A DNA stretch of 64,000 nucleotides from Rugamonas sp. A1-17 (GTDB lineage Bacteria; Pseudomonadota; Gammaproteobacteria; Burkholderiales; Burkholderiaceae_D): the NCBI GenBank assembly GCA_025548565.1, contig JAJLPB010000005.1, positions 1 through 64,000 on the forward strand, given 5' to 3'. Each line of letters begins with the position of its first letter. The first letter of the stretch is position 1. The translations under genes and the position numbers were made by a program. Below are positions 43,714 through 52,970 of the stretch, in pieces. A model generated the notes under the pieces. The model was not told where the DNA came from and made no database searches. It saw only the letters and a program-made list of their open reading frames with translations.

Positions 43714-45009
43714 TCAGCGCGGCAGGCCGATGATCAGCTGCTGGCTGGCGTCCCAGCTGCGGGCCGCCGTGTCGAGCCGGAACACGGTGAACGGCACCTG
43801 GCCGACGATGTCGCCCACGCCGTCCCAGTCGATGTCGGCATAGGCGCCGGCGTAGTCGACGTCCTTGCCGGCCTTGACCAGCGCCAGCGCGGCGCCGATG
43901 GTTTCCGGCCGCACCTTCTCGCCCGGTGTGTTCATCACGAAGCGCAGGCTGTCGCGCACCATCAGGCCGGTGGGGCTCTTGCTGTTGTTGACCAGGCCGG
44001 CGCGCTCGATGGCCAGCGCCATCACCATCGCGATGTCGTAGGTGGGCGCGGTGAAGTCCTGCGGCTCGCTGCCGTACTGGGCGATGTAGCCGGTGCGGAA
44101 GCTCTGGTAGGAGCTGTTGCCGTAGGCGCCGATGGTGGCGGCCGCGCCGCGCGCGCCGCCCATCAGCTTGCCCGGATCGGCGAGGTTGTCGAGGAAGGTC
44201 TGGTTGCCGGCGGCGGTGCCGGGCAGCAGCCACATGGCGCCGCTCTGGAACGGCAGCGATTCGTTCAGGACGTTGGCCGAGATGTCGGCCGCCAGGATGC
44301 CGTTCAGGATCACGTCCGGCTTGGCGTCGTAGACTTGCTTCAGGTAGCTGGCGAAGCCGTTCTTCAGGCCGAAGGGGATGGTGACTGTGGCCACCACCTG
44401 GCCGCCCAGCTTCTGGAAGGCCGGCGTGAACAGGCTGGCCAGGCCGGCGCCAAAGGCGTCGCCGGCGTTGATCAGCACCACGGCGCGGCGCTTGCCCGCC
44501 TCCCACGCGACCTTGGCCAGCACCGGCGTGGCGTCGACGTCGGACACGCCGATGCGGTACACCAGGTCGTTGTCGGCCACCGTGCTCAGCGTCGGCGAGG
44601 AGCTCGATTCGGTCAGGATGGGCACGCCCTTGGCCAGCGCCTGCGGCAGCAGGTTGAGCACGCGGGTGGAGGTGGAGACGTTGAGCGCGATGACGCCGGC
44701 GTCCAGCAGTTGCTGGCCCATGTCCTGCGCCTCGGCGTTGTCGCGCGCGACCAGCGCGATGGCGTTCAGGCGCTTGCCCAGCACGCCGCCGGCGTCGTTG
44801 ATCTGTTTGGCCGCCAGCAGGAAGGCGTCGCGGGTCGAGGTGCGCCAGCCCACCGAGGCGATGTTGATGGCGGACGGATCGATCATGGCCTTGATCGGAT
44901 TGGCCGGCAGCGGCGTGGTGGCGTCGCCGTTGCCGCCGCCGCCACCGCCGCAGGACGCCAGCAGGGACAACGCGGCGGCGGCCAGCAGGCGGCTAGTAGC
45001 GGTATTCAT
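43714..45009 (-). CDS. Orphan periplasmic binding lipoprotein (Leu/Ile/Val-binding-like)
   Basis: A 431-residue lipoprotein with lipobox LLASC followed by a glycine run. The mature part has the type I periplasmic-binding fold of branched-chain amino acid/amide receptors (INIASVGWRTSTRDAFLLAAKQINDAGGVLGKRL, ILTESSSSPTLS, YDIAMVMALAIERAG). No ABC permease or ATPase is adjacent. It overlaps the upstream TonB receptor gene by 17 bases, so the two are co-expressed. It may hand on a ligand imported by that receptor or present it to the divergent histidine kinase. The ATG at 45009 has GGAG upstream. Confidence 0.85.
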   Translation of the reverse strand: MNTATSRLLAAAALSLLASCGGGGGGNGDATTPLPANPIKAMIDPSAINIASVGWRTSTRDAFLLAAKQINDAGGVLGKRLNAIALVARDNAEAQDMGQQLLDAGVIALNVSTSTRVLNLLPQALAKGVPILTESSSSPTLSTVADNDLVYRIGVSDVDATPVLAKVAWEAGKRRAVVLINAGDAFGAGLASLFTPAFQKLGGQVVATVTIPFGLKNGFASYLKQVYDAKPDVILNGILAADISANVLNESLPFQSGAMWLLPGTAAGNQTFLDNLADPGKLMGGARGAAATIGAYGNSSYQSFRTGYIAQYGSEPQDFTAPTYDIAMVMALAIERAGLVNNSKSPTGLMVRDSLRFVMNTPGEKVRPETIGAALALVKAGKDVDYAGAYADIDWDGVGDIVGQVPFTVFRLDTAARSWDASQQLIIGLPR

Positions 45010-47137
45010 ATTGCACTCCATAGCGGCGGCCCAGCGATGGATAGTCGATGCCGCCGACGCCGGGGTCGACATACTGGCTGTTCCACAGGTCGCGTACCTG
45101 CACGCGCAGGCTGGCGCGGGCGCTCAGGCTCCAGCGCGCGCTCAGCGTGGTGTCGACGTAGCTGGCCAGGTGATAGGCCTGGTTGGCCAGCAGCACGTTG
45201 GCGGTGGCGGCCGGGCGCGGGCCGACGTAGCGGTTGTCCAGGCTGAGCAGCAGCTTCTGTCCCATCAGGCTGGCGCTGGCGCCGGCGTTGGCGCTGTTGG
45301 TGGGGAATAGTTCGCCGTCGCTGCGCTGTGCCAGCGGCGCCAGCGTGTAGCGGTTGAGGCTGCGGCTGCCGTTGGCGCGGCTCAGGTTGGCGTAGGCGTT
45401 GAACCAGTCCTGCTGGTAGCGCAGCTCCAGCTCCACGCCGTTGACCTTGCTGTCGCTGGTATTGCGCGCCACCAGGTTGAAGAAGGCCTGCTCCAGCGTG
45501 ACCAGCTCGCTGACCTTGGTGTGGTAGACCGTCAGCGCGCCATTCCAGCGCGGATGCGGCGGCGTGCTCAGCTGCAGTTCCACGGTGCGCGATTTCTGCG
45601 GCGCCAGCTCGGGGTTGCCCTTGATGTCGCCCGGCTGCACGGCGGTGCGGTACAGCAGTTCGGCCGACGGCGCCTGGAAGGCCGTGCCGCTCAGCACCTT
45701 CAGGCCCCAGTCGCCCGGCAGCGTGCCGACCACGCCGGCGCGCAGCGATTCCTGCGTGCCGTAGACCGAGTGCCGGTCCTGGCGGCCGCCGAGGATGGCC
45801 TGCCATTTGCCGTACAGCGGGAACTGCCATTGCGCGTACAAGCCGGTGTTGCGCAGCGTTTTCTCGCCCGGCTGGCTGAGCTGGAAATCGCTGCCGTCGA
45901 TCAGGCTGTGGCGGCGGAACGATTCCAGCGTCTCGCGGTCGCGCAGCGCGTCGGCGCCCAGCAGCAGGCTGGTCTGCGGGCCGGGCTGCCACAGCCATTC
46001 GACGCTGCCGTCGACCGCCTTGTAGCCGAAGTCGCGCAGCAGGTAATAGTCGGCGGCGCCGGTGCGCAGGCGGTCGCCGCTGCCCGGTTCGCCTTCGCCG
46101 TAGTTGAGGCTGGCGCGCAGCGTGTGCTGCTCGTTGAAGCGGTGGTTGGCGCCCAGGTGGACGAAGCCCTGTTCCAGCACCACGCGGCTCGGTGGGCGCA
46201 GCAGCGGGTTGAGGCTGGCGAAGACGTTGTCGCTGTCCTGCCGCTGCCAGAAGACGCTGGCCTGCAGCTCGTCGCTGGCGCCGCGCCAGCCGCCGCGCAG
46301 GTACAGGCTGCGCGGATCGGCGTCGTCGGCCGGGGCCGGGCTGAGGGCGGCGTAGCGCTGGTAGTCGGGCGAGATGCGCGGCAGCGCCAGGCCGGCGCGG
46401 TCGGCCTTGGCCGCCTGCACGCCCCAGGCCAGCCAGTAGGGCGTTGGCGCGCCCTCGGTGGCTGTGCCGAACTGCGCGCTGCCGCTGGCGGCCAGCAGGT
46501 CGGCGCTGCGGCCGCCGCCGGACCATTCGTGGCCCAGCGCCAGGCGCTGTTCGGTGCCGTCGAGCCGGGTGATGACGTTGACCGCGCCCAGCAGCGCGTC
46601 GGCGCCGTACAGCACCGACACCGGCCCGCGCACGATCTCGATGCGCTCGACCATGTTCATCGGGATGAATTCCAGCCCGGTCAGCTGCTGCTGGGTGCTG
46701 CGGAAGGCGATCGGCTGGCCGTCCAGCAGGATTTTGATGGCGCGGCTGGCCGACTGCGCGCCGGCGTTGATGCCGCGCACGCCGAAGTTGTGGTTGAGGC
46801 GGTCGTCGCTCTCGACAAAGCCGGCCACGTGGGACAGCGCCTCGGCCAGCGTCTGGTAGCCGTAGCGGGCGATGTCGTCGGCCGTGATCAGCGTGACCAC
46901 GGCGGGCGTGGCGTGCAGCGGGGTGGCGGTCTTGGTGGCGGTGAGTACTTTGACGTTGCGTAGTTGGTCAAGGCTGAGGTCGAACAATGTGTCGTCGCCG
47001 CCGGCGCCATCGGCGGCGGCAGCGGCCAGGGGGAGCAACAGCAGCGCCGCAGCGCAGGCGGACGGCAGCCGTACCCGGGGCCAGCGCGCCGGCCCGGCTT
47101 GGGCCTCGATGCTGCGAAGCTGTTTACTCCCGATCAA
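44993..47137 (-). CDS. TonB-dependent receptor
   Basis: A 714-residue outer-membrane receptor with signal peptide (ACAAALLLLPLAAAAADG). The plug starts KVLTATKTATPLHATPAVVTLITADDI and continues with the typical YGYQTLAEALSHVAGF and VERIEIVRGPVSVLYGADALLGAVNVIT. The C-terminal barrel strand ends RRYGVQYEYRY. The start is a TTG at 47137 with GGGGA before it, since no ATG lies near the signal peptide. It forms an operon with the binding lipoprotein and is divergent from YfiR/histidine kinase. The substrate is unknown; nothing indicates a siderophore specifically. Confidence 0.88.
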   Translation of the reverse strand: MIGSKQLRSIEAQAGPARWPRVRLPSACAAALLLLPLAAAAADGAGGDDTLFDLSLDQLRNVKVLTATKTATPLHATPAVVTLITADDIARYGYQTLAEALSHVAGFVESDDRLNHNFGVRGINAGAQSASRAIKILLDGQPIAFRSTQQQLTGLEFIPMNMVERIEIVRGPVSVLYGADALLGAVNVITRLDGTEQRLALGHEWSGGGRSADLLAASGSAQFGTATEGAPTPYWLAWGVQAAKADRAGLALPRISPDYQRYAALSPAPADDADPRSLYLRGGWRGASDELQASVFWQRQDSDNVFASLNPLLRPPSRVVLEQGFVHLGANHRFNEQHTLRASLNYGEGEPGSGDRLRTGAADYYLLRDFGYKAVDGSVEWLWQPGPQTSLLLGADALRDRETLESFRRHSLIDGSDFQLSQPGEKTLRNTGLYAQWQFPLYGKWQAILGGRQDRHSVYGTQESLRAGVVGTLPGDWGLKVLSGTAFQAPSAELLYRTAVQPGDIKGNPELAPQKSRTVELQLSTPPHPRWNGALTVYHTKVSELVTLEQAFFNLVARNTSDSKVNGVELELRYQQDWFNAYANLSRANGSRSLNRYTLAPLAQRSDGELFPTNSANAGASASLMGQKLLLSLDNRYVGPRPAATANVLLANQAYHLASYVDTTLSARWSLSARASLRVQVRDLWNSQYVDPGVGGIDYPSLGRRYGVQYEYRY

Positions 47138-47352
47138 GAGTGTTCCCCTTTGTCGCGCGATTTAACAAAGTATTCACCAATTTTCGCACGATCACAAGCT
47201 GCAAGCCGGGTGGGGACGGCGCGCGTTGTGTTTCAAGAACAAGTCGTTGCCGCCGACTGTAAAAAAGATTGCTCCAGGAGCTATTCGGATAAAATCAAGA
47301 GGCGTTCCAGCCTTGGAAACACGCGGCGGCGCTACTTGGAGGCAGAGGCACG

Positions 47353-47916
47353 ATGAAACGACAGGGCACCGTTGCATACCGGATGCTGGCCGTTCTGGCC
47401 TGCCAGCTGGCGGCCCTGGCCGGCGTTGCCGTGCGCGCCGAGCAGGCCATGCCCGAGCAGCAGGTCAAGGCTGCCTACATCCTCAACTTCACCCGCTATG
47501 CCAGCTGGCCGGCGCCGGCGCTGGCCGATCCGCACGCGCCGCTGGTGGTGTGCATGGTGGGCGCCGGCGCGGCCGACATGGCGCGTCAGTTGCAGAAGCG
47601 CGCGGCCGGCAGCCATCCGCTGGAACTGCGCATCGTCAGCCGGGTGGAGGAAACCGATCCCTGTCACGCGGTCTACCTGGCGCTGCCCGAACGCAGCCGC
47701 CAGAGCGCGTGGCTGACGCGCATGCGCGAGCAGGCCATCCTCACCATCGGCGACTCATCCTCCTTCCTGGCCGACGGCGGCATGATCAACATGATGCTGG
47801 TGGACGGCAGCATCCGTTTCGAAGTCAACCTGACGGCGGCCAAGCATTCCGGCGTCGGCCTCAATCCCCGCATGCTGGCGTTGGCCGAGCGCGTGGTCGG
47901 AGGAGACGCCAAGTGA
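47353..47916 (+). CDS. YfiR-family periplasmic protein (DUF4154)
   Basis: A 187-residue protein with N-terminal signal sequence and the YfiR core (QVKAAYILNFTRYASWP, LVVCMVGAG, ILTIGDSSSFLADGGMINMMLVDGSIRFEVNLTAAKHSGVGLNPRML). In Pseudomonas, YfiR is a periplasmic inhibitor of a membrane diguanylate cyclase. Here the partner is a histidine kinase whose gene overlaps the stop (GTGA). It likely tunes that kinase from the periplasm. AGAGG precedes the ATG at 47353. Confidence 0.87.
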   Translation: MKRQGTVAYRMLAVLACQLAALAGVAVRAEQAMPEQQVKAAYILNFTRYASWPAPALADPHAPLVVCMVGAGAADMARQLQKRAAGSHPLELRIVSRVEETDPCHAVYLALPERSRQSAWLTRMREQAILTIGDSSSFLADGGMINMMLVDGSIRFEVNLTAAKHSGVGLNPRMLALAERVVGGDAK

Positions 47917-49871
47917 GCGTGATCCCGCACCGCTGGAACGACCTGGCCTTGCAGCGCAAGCTGCTGATCGTCGCGCTGTTGACGGCGCTGGTGGCGATGC
48001 TGGTGGCGCTGGCGGCGCTCATCACTTACGACATCAGCGTGGTGCGGGTGCGGCTGGTGCAGGACCTGGCCAGCCGCATGGACCTGGTGTCGCTCAACCT
48101 CGACGTCGACCTGAACTTCGGCGACCGCAGCGCCGCCACCCGCACGCTGTCGGCGCTGCGCGGCACGCCGGATATCGACAGCGCCTGCCTGTTCGACGCG
48201 CGCCACCAGCCGTTCGCCAGCTATGCGCGGCGCGGCGACGCGCGCTGCATGTGGCCGGAGGAGATGGCGCCGTCCGGCCACAGCTTCCACGGCGATTTCC
48301 TGTCGATGCTGGCGCCGGTGCGCTTCCAGCATGAGGAAGTCGGCTCGCTGCAGGTGGAGTACGCCCTGCAGCCGCTGGCCGAACGCCTGAGCAAATATGG
48401 CCTGGTGCTGGCGGTGGTGTTGATGACGTTGTTGATCGGCGGCGCGCTGCAGGCGATCGGCTTGCGGCGGCTGGTCACGCAGCCGCTGGTGGCGCTGTCG
48501 AAGGTGGCGGACCAGGTCACGCGCGAGCAGCGCTACGACCTGCGCGCGCCGCATTTCTCCAACGACGAGGTGGGGCGGTTGTCGGCCGCGTTCAACACCA
48601 TGCTGGCCACCGTCGCCGCGCGCGACGCGGCGCTGCGGGTGAGCCAGTCGCTGCTGACCAATATCGCGGACAAGTCCTCGGCGGTCATCTACGTCAAGGA
48701 CCTGGAGGGGCGCTACCTGATGGTCAACGAGCGGCTGCGCAAGGTGCTGCCGCCAGGTTCGCCGGATCCGATCGGCCACAAGGACGCCGATATCTTCGAC
48801 GACGACACCGTGCAGGTAATACGCGAGGGCGACCGGCGCGCGCTGGAGTCCACCCATTCCTACATCTACGAGGAGGGCGTGCCGGATGCCGAGGGCATGG
48901 TGCGTACCTATATCTCGGAAAAATTCTGCCTGCGCGACGAGCAGGGCAAGACGTGGGCGATGGGTGGCATCTCGACCGACATCACGGACCGCAAGAAGAG
49001 CGAGGTGGAGCTGATCCAGTACCGCGACAAATTGGAGGAGCTGGTGCAACTGCGCACCGCGCAGATGGTGGACGCCAACAAGGACCTGGCGGAATCGCTG
49101 GAGACGCTGCGCCACGCGCAGGATGAACTGGTGCGCAGCGAGAAGCTGGCGGCGCTGGGATCGCTGGTGGCGGGTGTGGCGCACGAGTTGAATACGCCGA
49201 TCGGCAACAGCCTGCTGGCGGTCAGTACGCTGATCGACCAGACCCGCGCCTTCACGCGCCTGACCGCCGAGGGCATGAAGCGCTCCACGCTGCAGGCCTT
49301 CGTCAACGATGTCGCCAGCGGCGGCGAGATCGTGCTGCGCAACCTGCACCGGGCGGTGGACCTGGTGTCGAGCTTCAAGCAGGTGGCGGTGGACCGCACC
49401 ACGTCGCAGTGCCGTGAGTTCCAGCTGTGCGACCTGGCCGACGAGATCCTGTTGCTGCTGCTGCCGACGTTTAAGAAGAGCGGCATCACGGTGCGCCATG
49501 AGATTCCGCCGACGATACAGATGAAGAGTTATCCGGGGCCATTCGGGCAGGTGCTCATCAACTTGATCAACAACGGCCTGACGCACGCCTTCGAGGGCCG
49601 CTCCGAAGGCGAGATCCTGATCACCGCCCGCATGATCGACGCGGAGCGGGTGCAGGTGGTCATCAGCGACAACGGTTCCGGCATCGCGCCGGAGAACATG
49701 GGCCGCATCTACGATCCGTTCTTCACCACCAAGCTGGGGAAGGGCGGTTCGGGACTGGGGCTGAACATCGTCTACAACATCGTGTACGGTGTCTTGCGCG
49801 GCAAGATCGATGTCGAGAGCGAGCTGGGTACGGGCACCCGCTTCATCCTGACGCTGCCGGTTACGAGCTAG
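47913..49871 (+). CDS. PAS-containing sensor histidine kinase
   Basis: A 652-residue membrane kinase. The first transmembrane helix lies near residues 16-38, a periplasmic CHASE-like region extends to about 155, the second helix spans 160-178, HAMP follows to about 232, and PAS covers about 245-365. A coiled coil leads to the phosphoacceptor box GVAHELNTPIGN with His424. The ATPase domain has NLINNGLTHAF, DNGSGI and GGSGLGLNIVYNIV. The start is a GTG at 47913 with GGAGGAG upstream, overlapping yfiR. No response regulator gene adjoins. Its 3' end overlaps the convergent dehydrogenase by 11 bases. Confidence 0.88.
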   Translation: MSVIPHRWNDLALQRKLLIVALLTALVAMLVALAALITYDISVVRVRLVQDLASRMDLVSLNLDVDLNFGDRSAATRTLSALRGTPDIDSACLFDARHQPFASYARRGDARCMWPEEMAPSGHSFHGDFLSMLAPVRFQHEEVGSLQVEYALQPLAERLSKYGLVLAVVLMTLLIGGALQAIGLRRLVTQPLVALSKVADQVTREQRYDLRAPHFSNDEVGRLSAAFNTMLATVAARDAALRVSQSLLTNIADKSSAVIYVKDLEGRYLMVNERLRKVLPPGSPDPIGHKDADIFDDDTVQVIREGDRRALESTHSYIYEEGVPDAEGMVRTYISEKFCLRDEQGKTWAMGGISTDITDRKKSEVELIQYRDKLEELVQLRTAQMVDANKDLAESLETLRHAQDELVRSEKLAALGSLVAGVAHELNTPIGNSLLAVSTLIDQTRAFTRLTAEGMKRSTLQAFVNDVASGGEIVLRNLHRAVDLVSSFKQVAVDRTTSQCREFQLCDLADEILLLLLPTFKKSGITVRHEIPPTIQMKSYPGPFGQVLINLINNGLTHAFEGRSEGEILITARMIDAERVQVVISDNGSGIAPENMGRIYDPFFTTKLGKGGSGLGLNIVYNIVYGVLRGKIDVESELGTGTRFILTLPVTS

Positions 49872-50865
49872 CAGGCAGCAGGTTGGCGCACGGCGTGCCG
49901 TTCATGTGGCAGGCCAGGTTGTCGAAGGTGACGGCGGCGATCTCGCGCATCGCCTCGATGGTGAAGAATCCCTGATGGCCGGTGACCAGCACGTTGGGGA
50001 AGGTCATCAGGCGCTGGAACACGTCGTCGGCGATGATGTCGCTGGAGTGGTCGTGGAAGAACAGGTTGGCCTCCTGCTCGTAGACGTCGATCGCCAGCGC
50101 GCCCAGTTGCCGCGACTTGAGCGCGTCGATCACGGCGGCGGTGTCGATCAGCGCGCCGCGCGAGGTGTTGACCAGCATCGCGCCGGGTTTCATGCGCGCC
50201 AGGCTTGCGGCGTTGATCATATGGCGCGTGGCTTCCATCAGCGGGCAATGCAGGGAGACGATGTCCGACGCGGCCAGCAGCTCATCGAGGCTGGCGCGCG
50301 TGGCCACGCCGTCCAGCTGCGGCGTCGGCGCCGGATCGCTGACCAGCACCGTGCAACCCAGTCCCTTGAAGATGCGCGCCGCCGCCGTGCCGATCTGGCC
50401 GGCGCCGACGATGCCGACTGTCTTCCCGTTTAGCGTCATGCCCAGCAGGCCGTCCAGCGAGAAATTGCCTTCGCGGACGCGCGCGTAGGCGCGGTGCGTG
50501 TGGCGGTTGAGCGTCATCGCCAGCGCCAGCGCGTGTTCGGCCACCGCTTCCGGCGCGTAGGCCGGCACGCGCGCCATGAACAGGCCGAGGCTGGCGGCGG
50601 CGCGCAGGTCGACCTGGTTGAAGCCGGCGCAGCGCAGCAGCACGGCGCGCACGCCCAGCGCATGCAGCGCTTGCAGCACGGCGGCGTCCAGCTGGTCGTT
50701 GACGAAGACGCAGACGGCGGCGCAGCCTTGCGCCAGCGGTACCTTGTCCAGCGTCAGCGGGTCGGAGAAGTAGGCCGCGTCGACGACGCCTGCCGCGTAT
50801 CGCTGGCGCGCTTCGTCGAGGAAGCGGCGGTCGTAGGGCTGGGCGCTGTAGACGGCGATCTTCAC
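49861..50865 (-). CDS. D-2-hydroxyacid dehydrogenase (D-lactate dehydrogenase type)
   Basis: A 334-residue NAD-dependent dehydrogenase close to fermentative LdhA. It shows the family pattern LLRCAGFNQVDL, GIVGAGQIGTAAARIF (nucleotide-binding GxGxxG near residue 150), LHCPLMEATRHMI and VNTSRGALIDT. The downstream GHQGFFTIEAM carries the catalytic histidine, and a glutamate lies in VYEQE. It would interconvert pyruvate and D-lactate. The GTG start at 50865 overlaps the DinB stop (GTGA), so it belongs to that operon. Confidence 0.88.
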   Translation of the reverse strand: MKIAVYSAQPYDRRFLDEARQRYAAGVVDAAYFSDPLTLDKVPLAQGCAAVCVFVNDQLDAAVLQALHALGVRAVLLRCAGFNQVDLRAAASLGLFMARVPAYAPEAVAEHALALAMTLNRHTHRAYARVREGNFSLDGLLGMTLNGKTVGIVGAGQIGTAAARIFKGLGCTVLVSDPAPTPQLDGVATRASLDELLAASDIVSLHCPLMEATRHMINAASLARMKPGAMLVNTSRGALIDTAAVIDALKSRQLGALAIDVYEQEANLFFHDHSSDIIADDVFQRLMTFPNVLVTGHQGFFTIEAMREIAAVTFDNLACHMNGTPCANLLPASS

Positions 50866-51401
50866 GGCGTTTCGATGTCGGGCACCATGGCCAGCAAATC
50901 GGTGACGCCGATGTCGACGCCGGCCTGCGTCAGCAGTGTGCTGACCTGGCCCCGATGGTGGGCCTGGTGGTTGAAGAAGTGCAGCACCACGCTGCCGAAG
51001 TGTTTGCGATACAGGTCGCCCGTGAACCTGCGGTATTCGAGGGCTTGCGCCAGGTCGTCCGCGCCGACCTGCGGCGCCCATTGCGTGATGATGGCGTCCA
51101 ACCGCTGGCGGTGGGCCAGCAGGGACGGCAGGTCGTCGCCGTAGCTGTGCGTCAGGCTGGTCAGCGGCGGCAGGTCCAGCATCGGCGCCAGCGCGCTGTA
51201 GCGGGCCGAATGCCTGGCGAAGCGGGTCAGCCAGATGGTGTCGCCGACCAGCAGGTGGTTCATGGTGCCGAGGATGGAGCCGAAGAAGGCCTTGCGGTCG
51301 GCGGCCAGTTCGGCATGCGGCAGCTGCGCCGCCGTGGCGTACATTTTTTGGTTCATCGAGGCGTTGTAGGCCGCCATCAGCACTGTGGATTCTGGAGTCA
51401 T
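50862..51401 (-). CDS. DinB-family protein
   Basis: A 179-residue four-helix-bundle protein of the DinB/YfiT-like family, whose members often act as thiol-dependent, metal-binding enzymes. Histidines typical of the metal site are in LGTMNHLLVGD and HFFNHQAHHRGQ. The activity is unknown. Its ATG overlaps the stop of the preceding 516-residue protein, and its stop overlaps the following dehydrogenase start, making a tightly coupled three-gene operon. Confidence 0.85.
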   Translation of the reverse strand: MTPESTVLMAAYNASMNQKMYATAAQLPHAELAADRKAFFGSILGTMNHLLVGDTIWLTRFARHSARYSALAPMLDLPPLTSLTHSYGDDLPSLLAHRQRLDAIITQWAPQVGADDLAQALEYRRFTGDLYRKHFGSVVLHFFNHQAHHRGQVSTLLTQAGVDIGVTDLLAMVPDIETP

Positions 51402-52948
51402 TGGGGAAGTGAGCCTGGTTCCGGTTGCAGGTAGATCATCTGGTTGACCGCGTCCAGCGTGCGGTGGCGTTGATCCTCGTCGGGTTTGATCTTGGGCGCC
51501 AGCAGGTCGAGCAGGTCGCGGGTGTGGCTTGCGTTGAACGGCACGGTGTAGTCTTCGACCACCTTGTCCATCAGGTATTTGACGGTGCGCGTCGACTGGC
51601 TGGCCGATTGTTCCAGCGTGGCCTTGGACAGCGCGCCCTCGTCGTACGCCAGCGCGGCGTTGCTGCTGGCGTTGTCGTCGACCGTGATGTAGTTGTAGTT
51701 CTGCGAGGCCGGATCCTTCAGCAGCTCCAGTATGCCGCCCGGCTTGCTGGGCAGGTGGTAGCTGGCCTTGAGCTGCGATTGCTGCTGCTGCGATATCGAA
51801 CGGTCCAACTGGGTGCGGCCTTGCACGCTGGTGCTTTGCCAGGTCTGGTAGTCGAAGGTGTCATGCTCGCCGGGACGCAGCGGATTGGGCGAGGTTTCGG
51901 TTTGCGTGAGCGAGGCGCTGAAGTCGGCTAGCCCGGTGAGGATGGCGTGGTCCTCGCCGGTCAGCTTGATCCTTTGCGATGGCGCGGCGGGCTGCTGGCC
52001 GTAGTCGCCGTGCATCTGGGTGACGGCGTCCTTGAACAGGCCGGCCATCGCGGCGTCGCCGTGGCCGCGCGTGGCGGCCTGGTCGAACTGGTGCAGGTAG
52101 TTGGCCAGCGCCTTGGCTTGCTGCTCCTTGCTGCCCCAGCTTGCGGGCTGGCTCAGGTCCACGCTGATCTTCGCTTCGCCTGCCGGGCCGTTGAAGCGCA
52201 CCGTGCGCTGCTTGGCGTCGGCGTGGAAGTCCAGCTGCTGCGTGTCGGTTTCGTTCAGCTTGAGCGTCGAGCGCAGGTCCACCGACGACAGTACCGACGG
52301 GTCGAAAGCGGTCAGTCCGGCCAGGTCGATTTTCGGCGGCACGGAGGCCAGGCCGTCGATCGCTTTTTGAAAGGCGCTCGAGAGTCCGGCCAGCGCGGCG
52401 CGCTCGTCGTCACTGAGCTTGCCGCTGCTTTGCACTTGCACGGCGATGCCGTTGTCCGAGCTGTCCAGCGCCAGGGTTACTTTGACGCCGCTCTTGGTGG
52501 TGACAGCGAGGCCGGCCTGGTTGTCGCCGAGGTGGTGCAGCGGCGGCAGCTGGGCGTACAGCAGCGCGTCGTAGGTGCCGGTGTTCAGATCCTGCGGCAC
52601 TTGCTGCAGCGATTGCGAGAAATTGGTGTCGTCGGTCTTGAAGCGCTCCAGCAAGGCGGCGCCCAGGTTCTTGAAGCTGCTGGCGGGCGGCAGGTAGTTG
52701 TAGTTGCGGGCGATGAGGGCGGAGACGGCGTCCTTGCCGCTGCGTTCCCAGACCAGCGGCAGCGGCGCACGCGCTACGCCGTCGACAGCCTGCGCGCCGG
52801 CGCCGCTGAGCCGCACGACCGAAGCCGGCGTGGCGGCTGGTGCGGCACCGGCGGCCGCGTTGGCGGCCGCAATGCCGGACGCCTCCATCGTTGCGGGCGG
52901 AGGCGTTACCGGACTGTTTTTGCTTAACGAAGTTAAGGTGGTCATCAC
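51398..52948 (-). CDS. Protein of unknown function (516 aa)
   Basis: No family was recognised. The first 60 residues are low-complexity, rich in Ala, Pro and Thr, without a hydrophobic signal. The remainder is soluble with alternating hydrophilic segments, including KDAVSALIARNYNYLPPASSF, a central alpha/beta part, and a C-terminal VEDYTVPFNASHTRDLLDLLAPKIKPDED. The style resembles flagellar/hook or secreted structural proteins with disordered N-terminus, but that is only an impression. It is translationally coupled to DinB (ATGA). Confidence 0.7.
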   Translation of the reverse strand: MMTTLTSLSKNSPVTPPPATMEASGIAAANAAAGAAPAATPASVVRLSGAGAQAVDGVARAPLPLVWERSGKDAVSALIARNYNYLPPASSFKNLGAALLERFKTDDTNFSQSLQQVPQDLNTGTYDALLYAQLPPLHHLGDNQAGLAVTTKSGVKVTLALDSSDNGIAVQVQSSGKLSDDERAALAGLSSAFQKAIDGLASVPPKIDLAGLTAFDPSVLSSVDLRSTLKLNETDTQQLDFHADAKQRTVRFNGPAGEAKISVDLSQPASWGSKEQQAKALANYLHQFDQAATRGHGDAAMAGLFKDAVTQMHGDYGQQPAAPSQRIKLTGEDHAILTGLADFSASLTQTETSPNPLRPGEHDTFDYQTWQSTSVQGRTQLDRSISQQQQSQLKASYHLPSKPGGILELLKDPASQNYNYITVDDNASSNAALAYDEGALSKATLEQSASQSTRTVKYLMDKVVEDYTVPFNASHTRDLLDLLAPKIKPDEDQRHRTLDAVNQMIYLQPEPGSLPQ

Positions 52949-52970
52949 CGCATTATACGGCGATTACACC

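Noticed and set aside
43714..45009. Complete branched-chain amino acid ABC importer
   Set aside because: Only the binding protein is encoded; the neighbours are a TonB receptor and unrelated genes, with no permease or ATPase.
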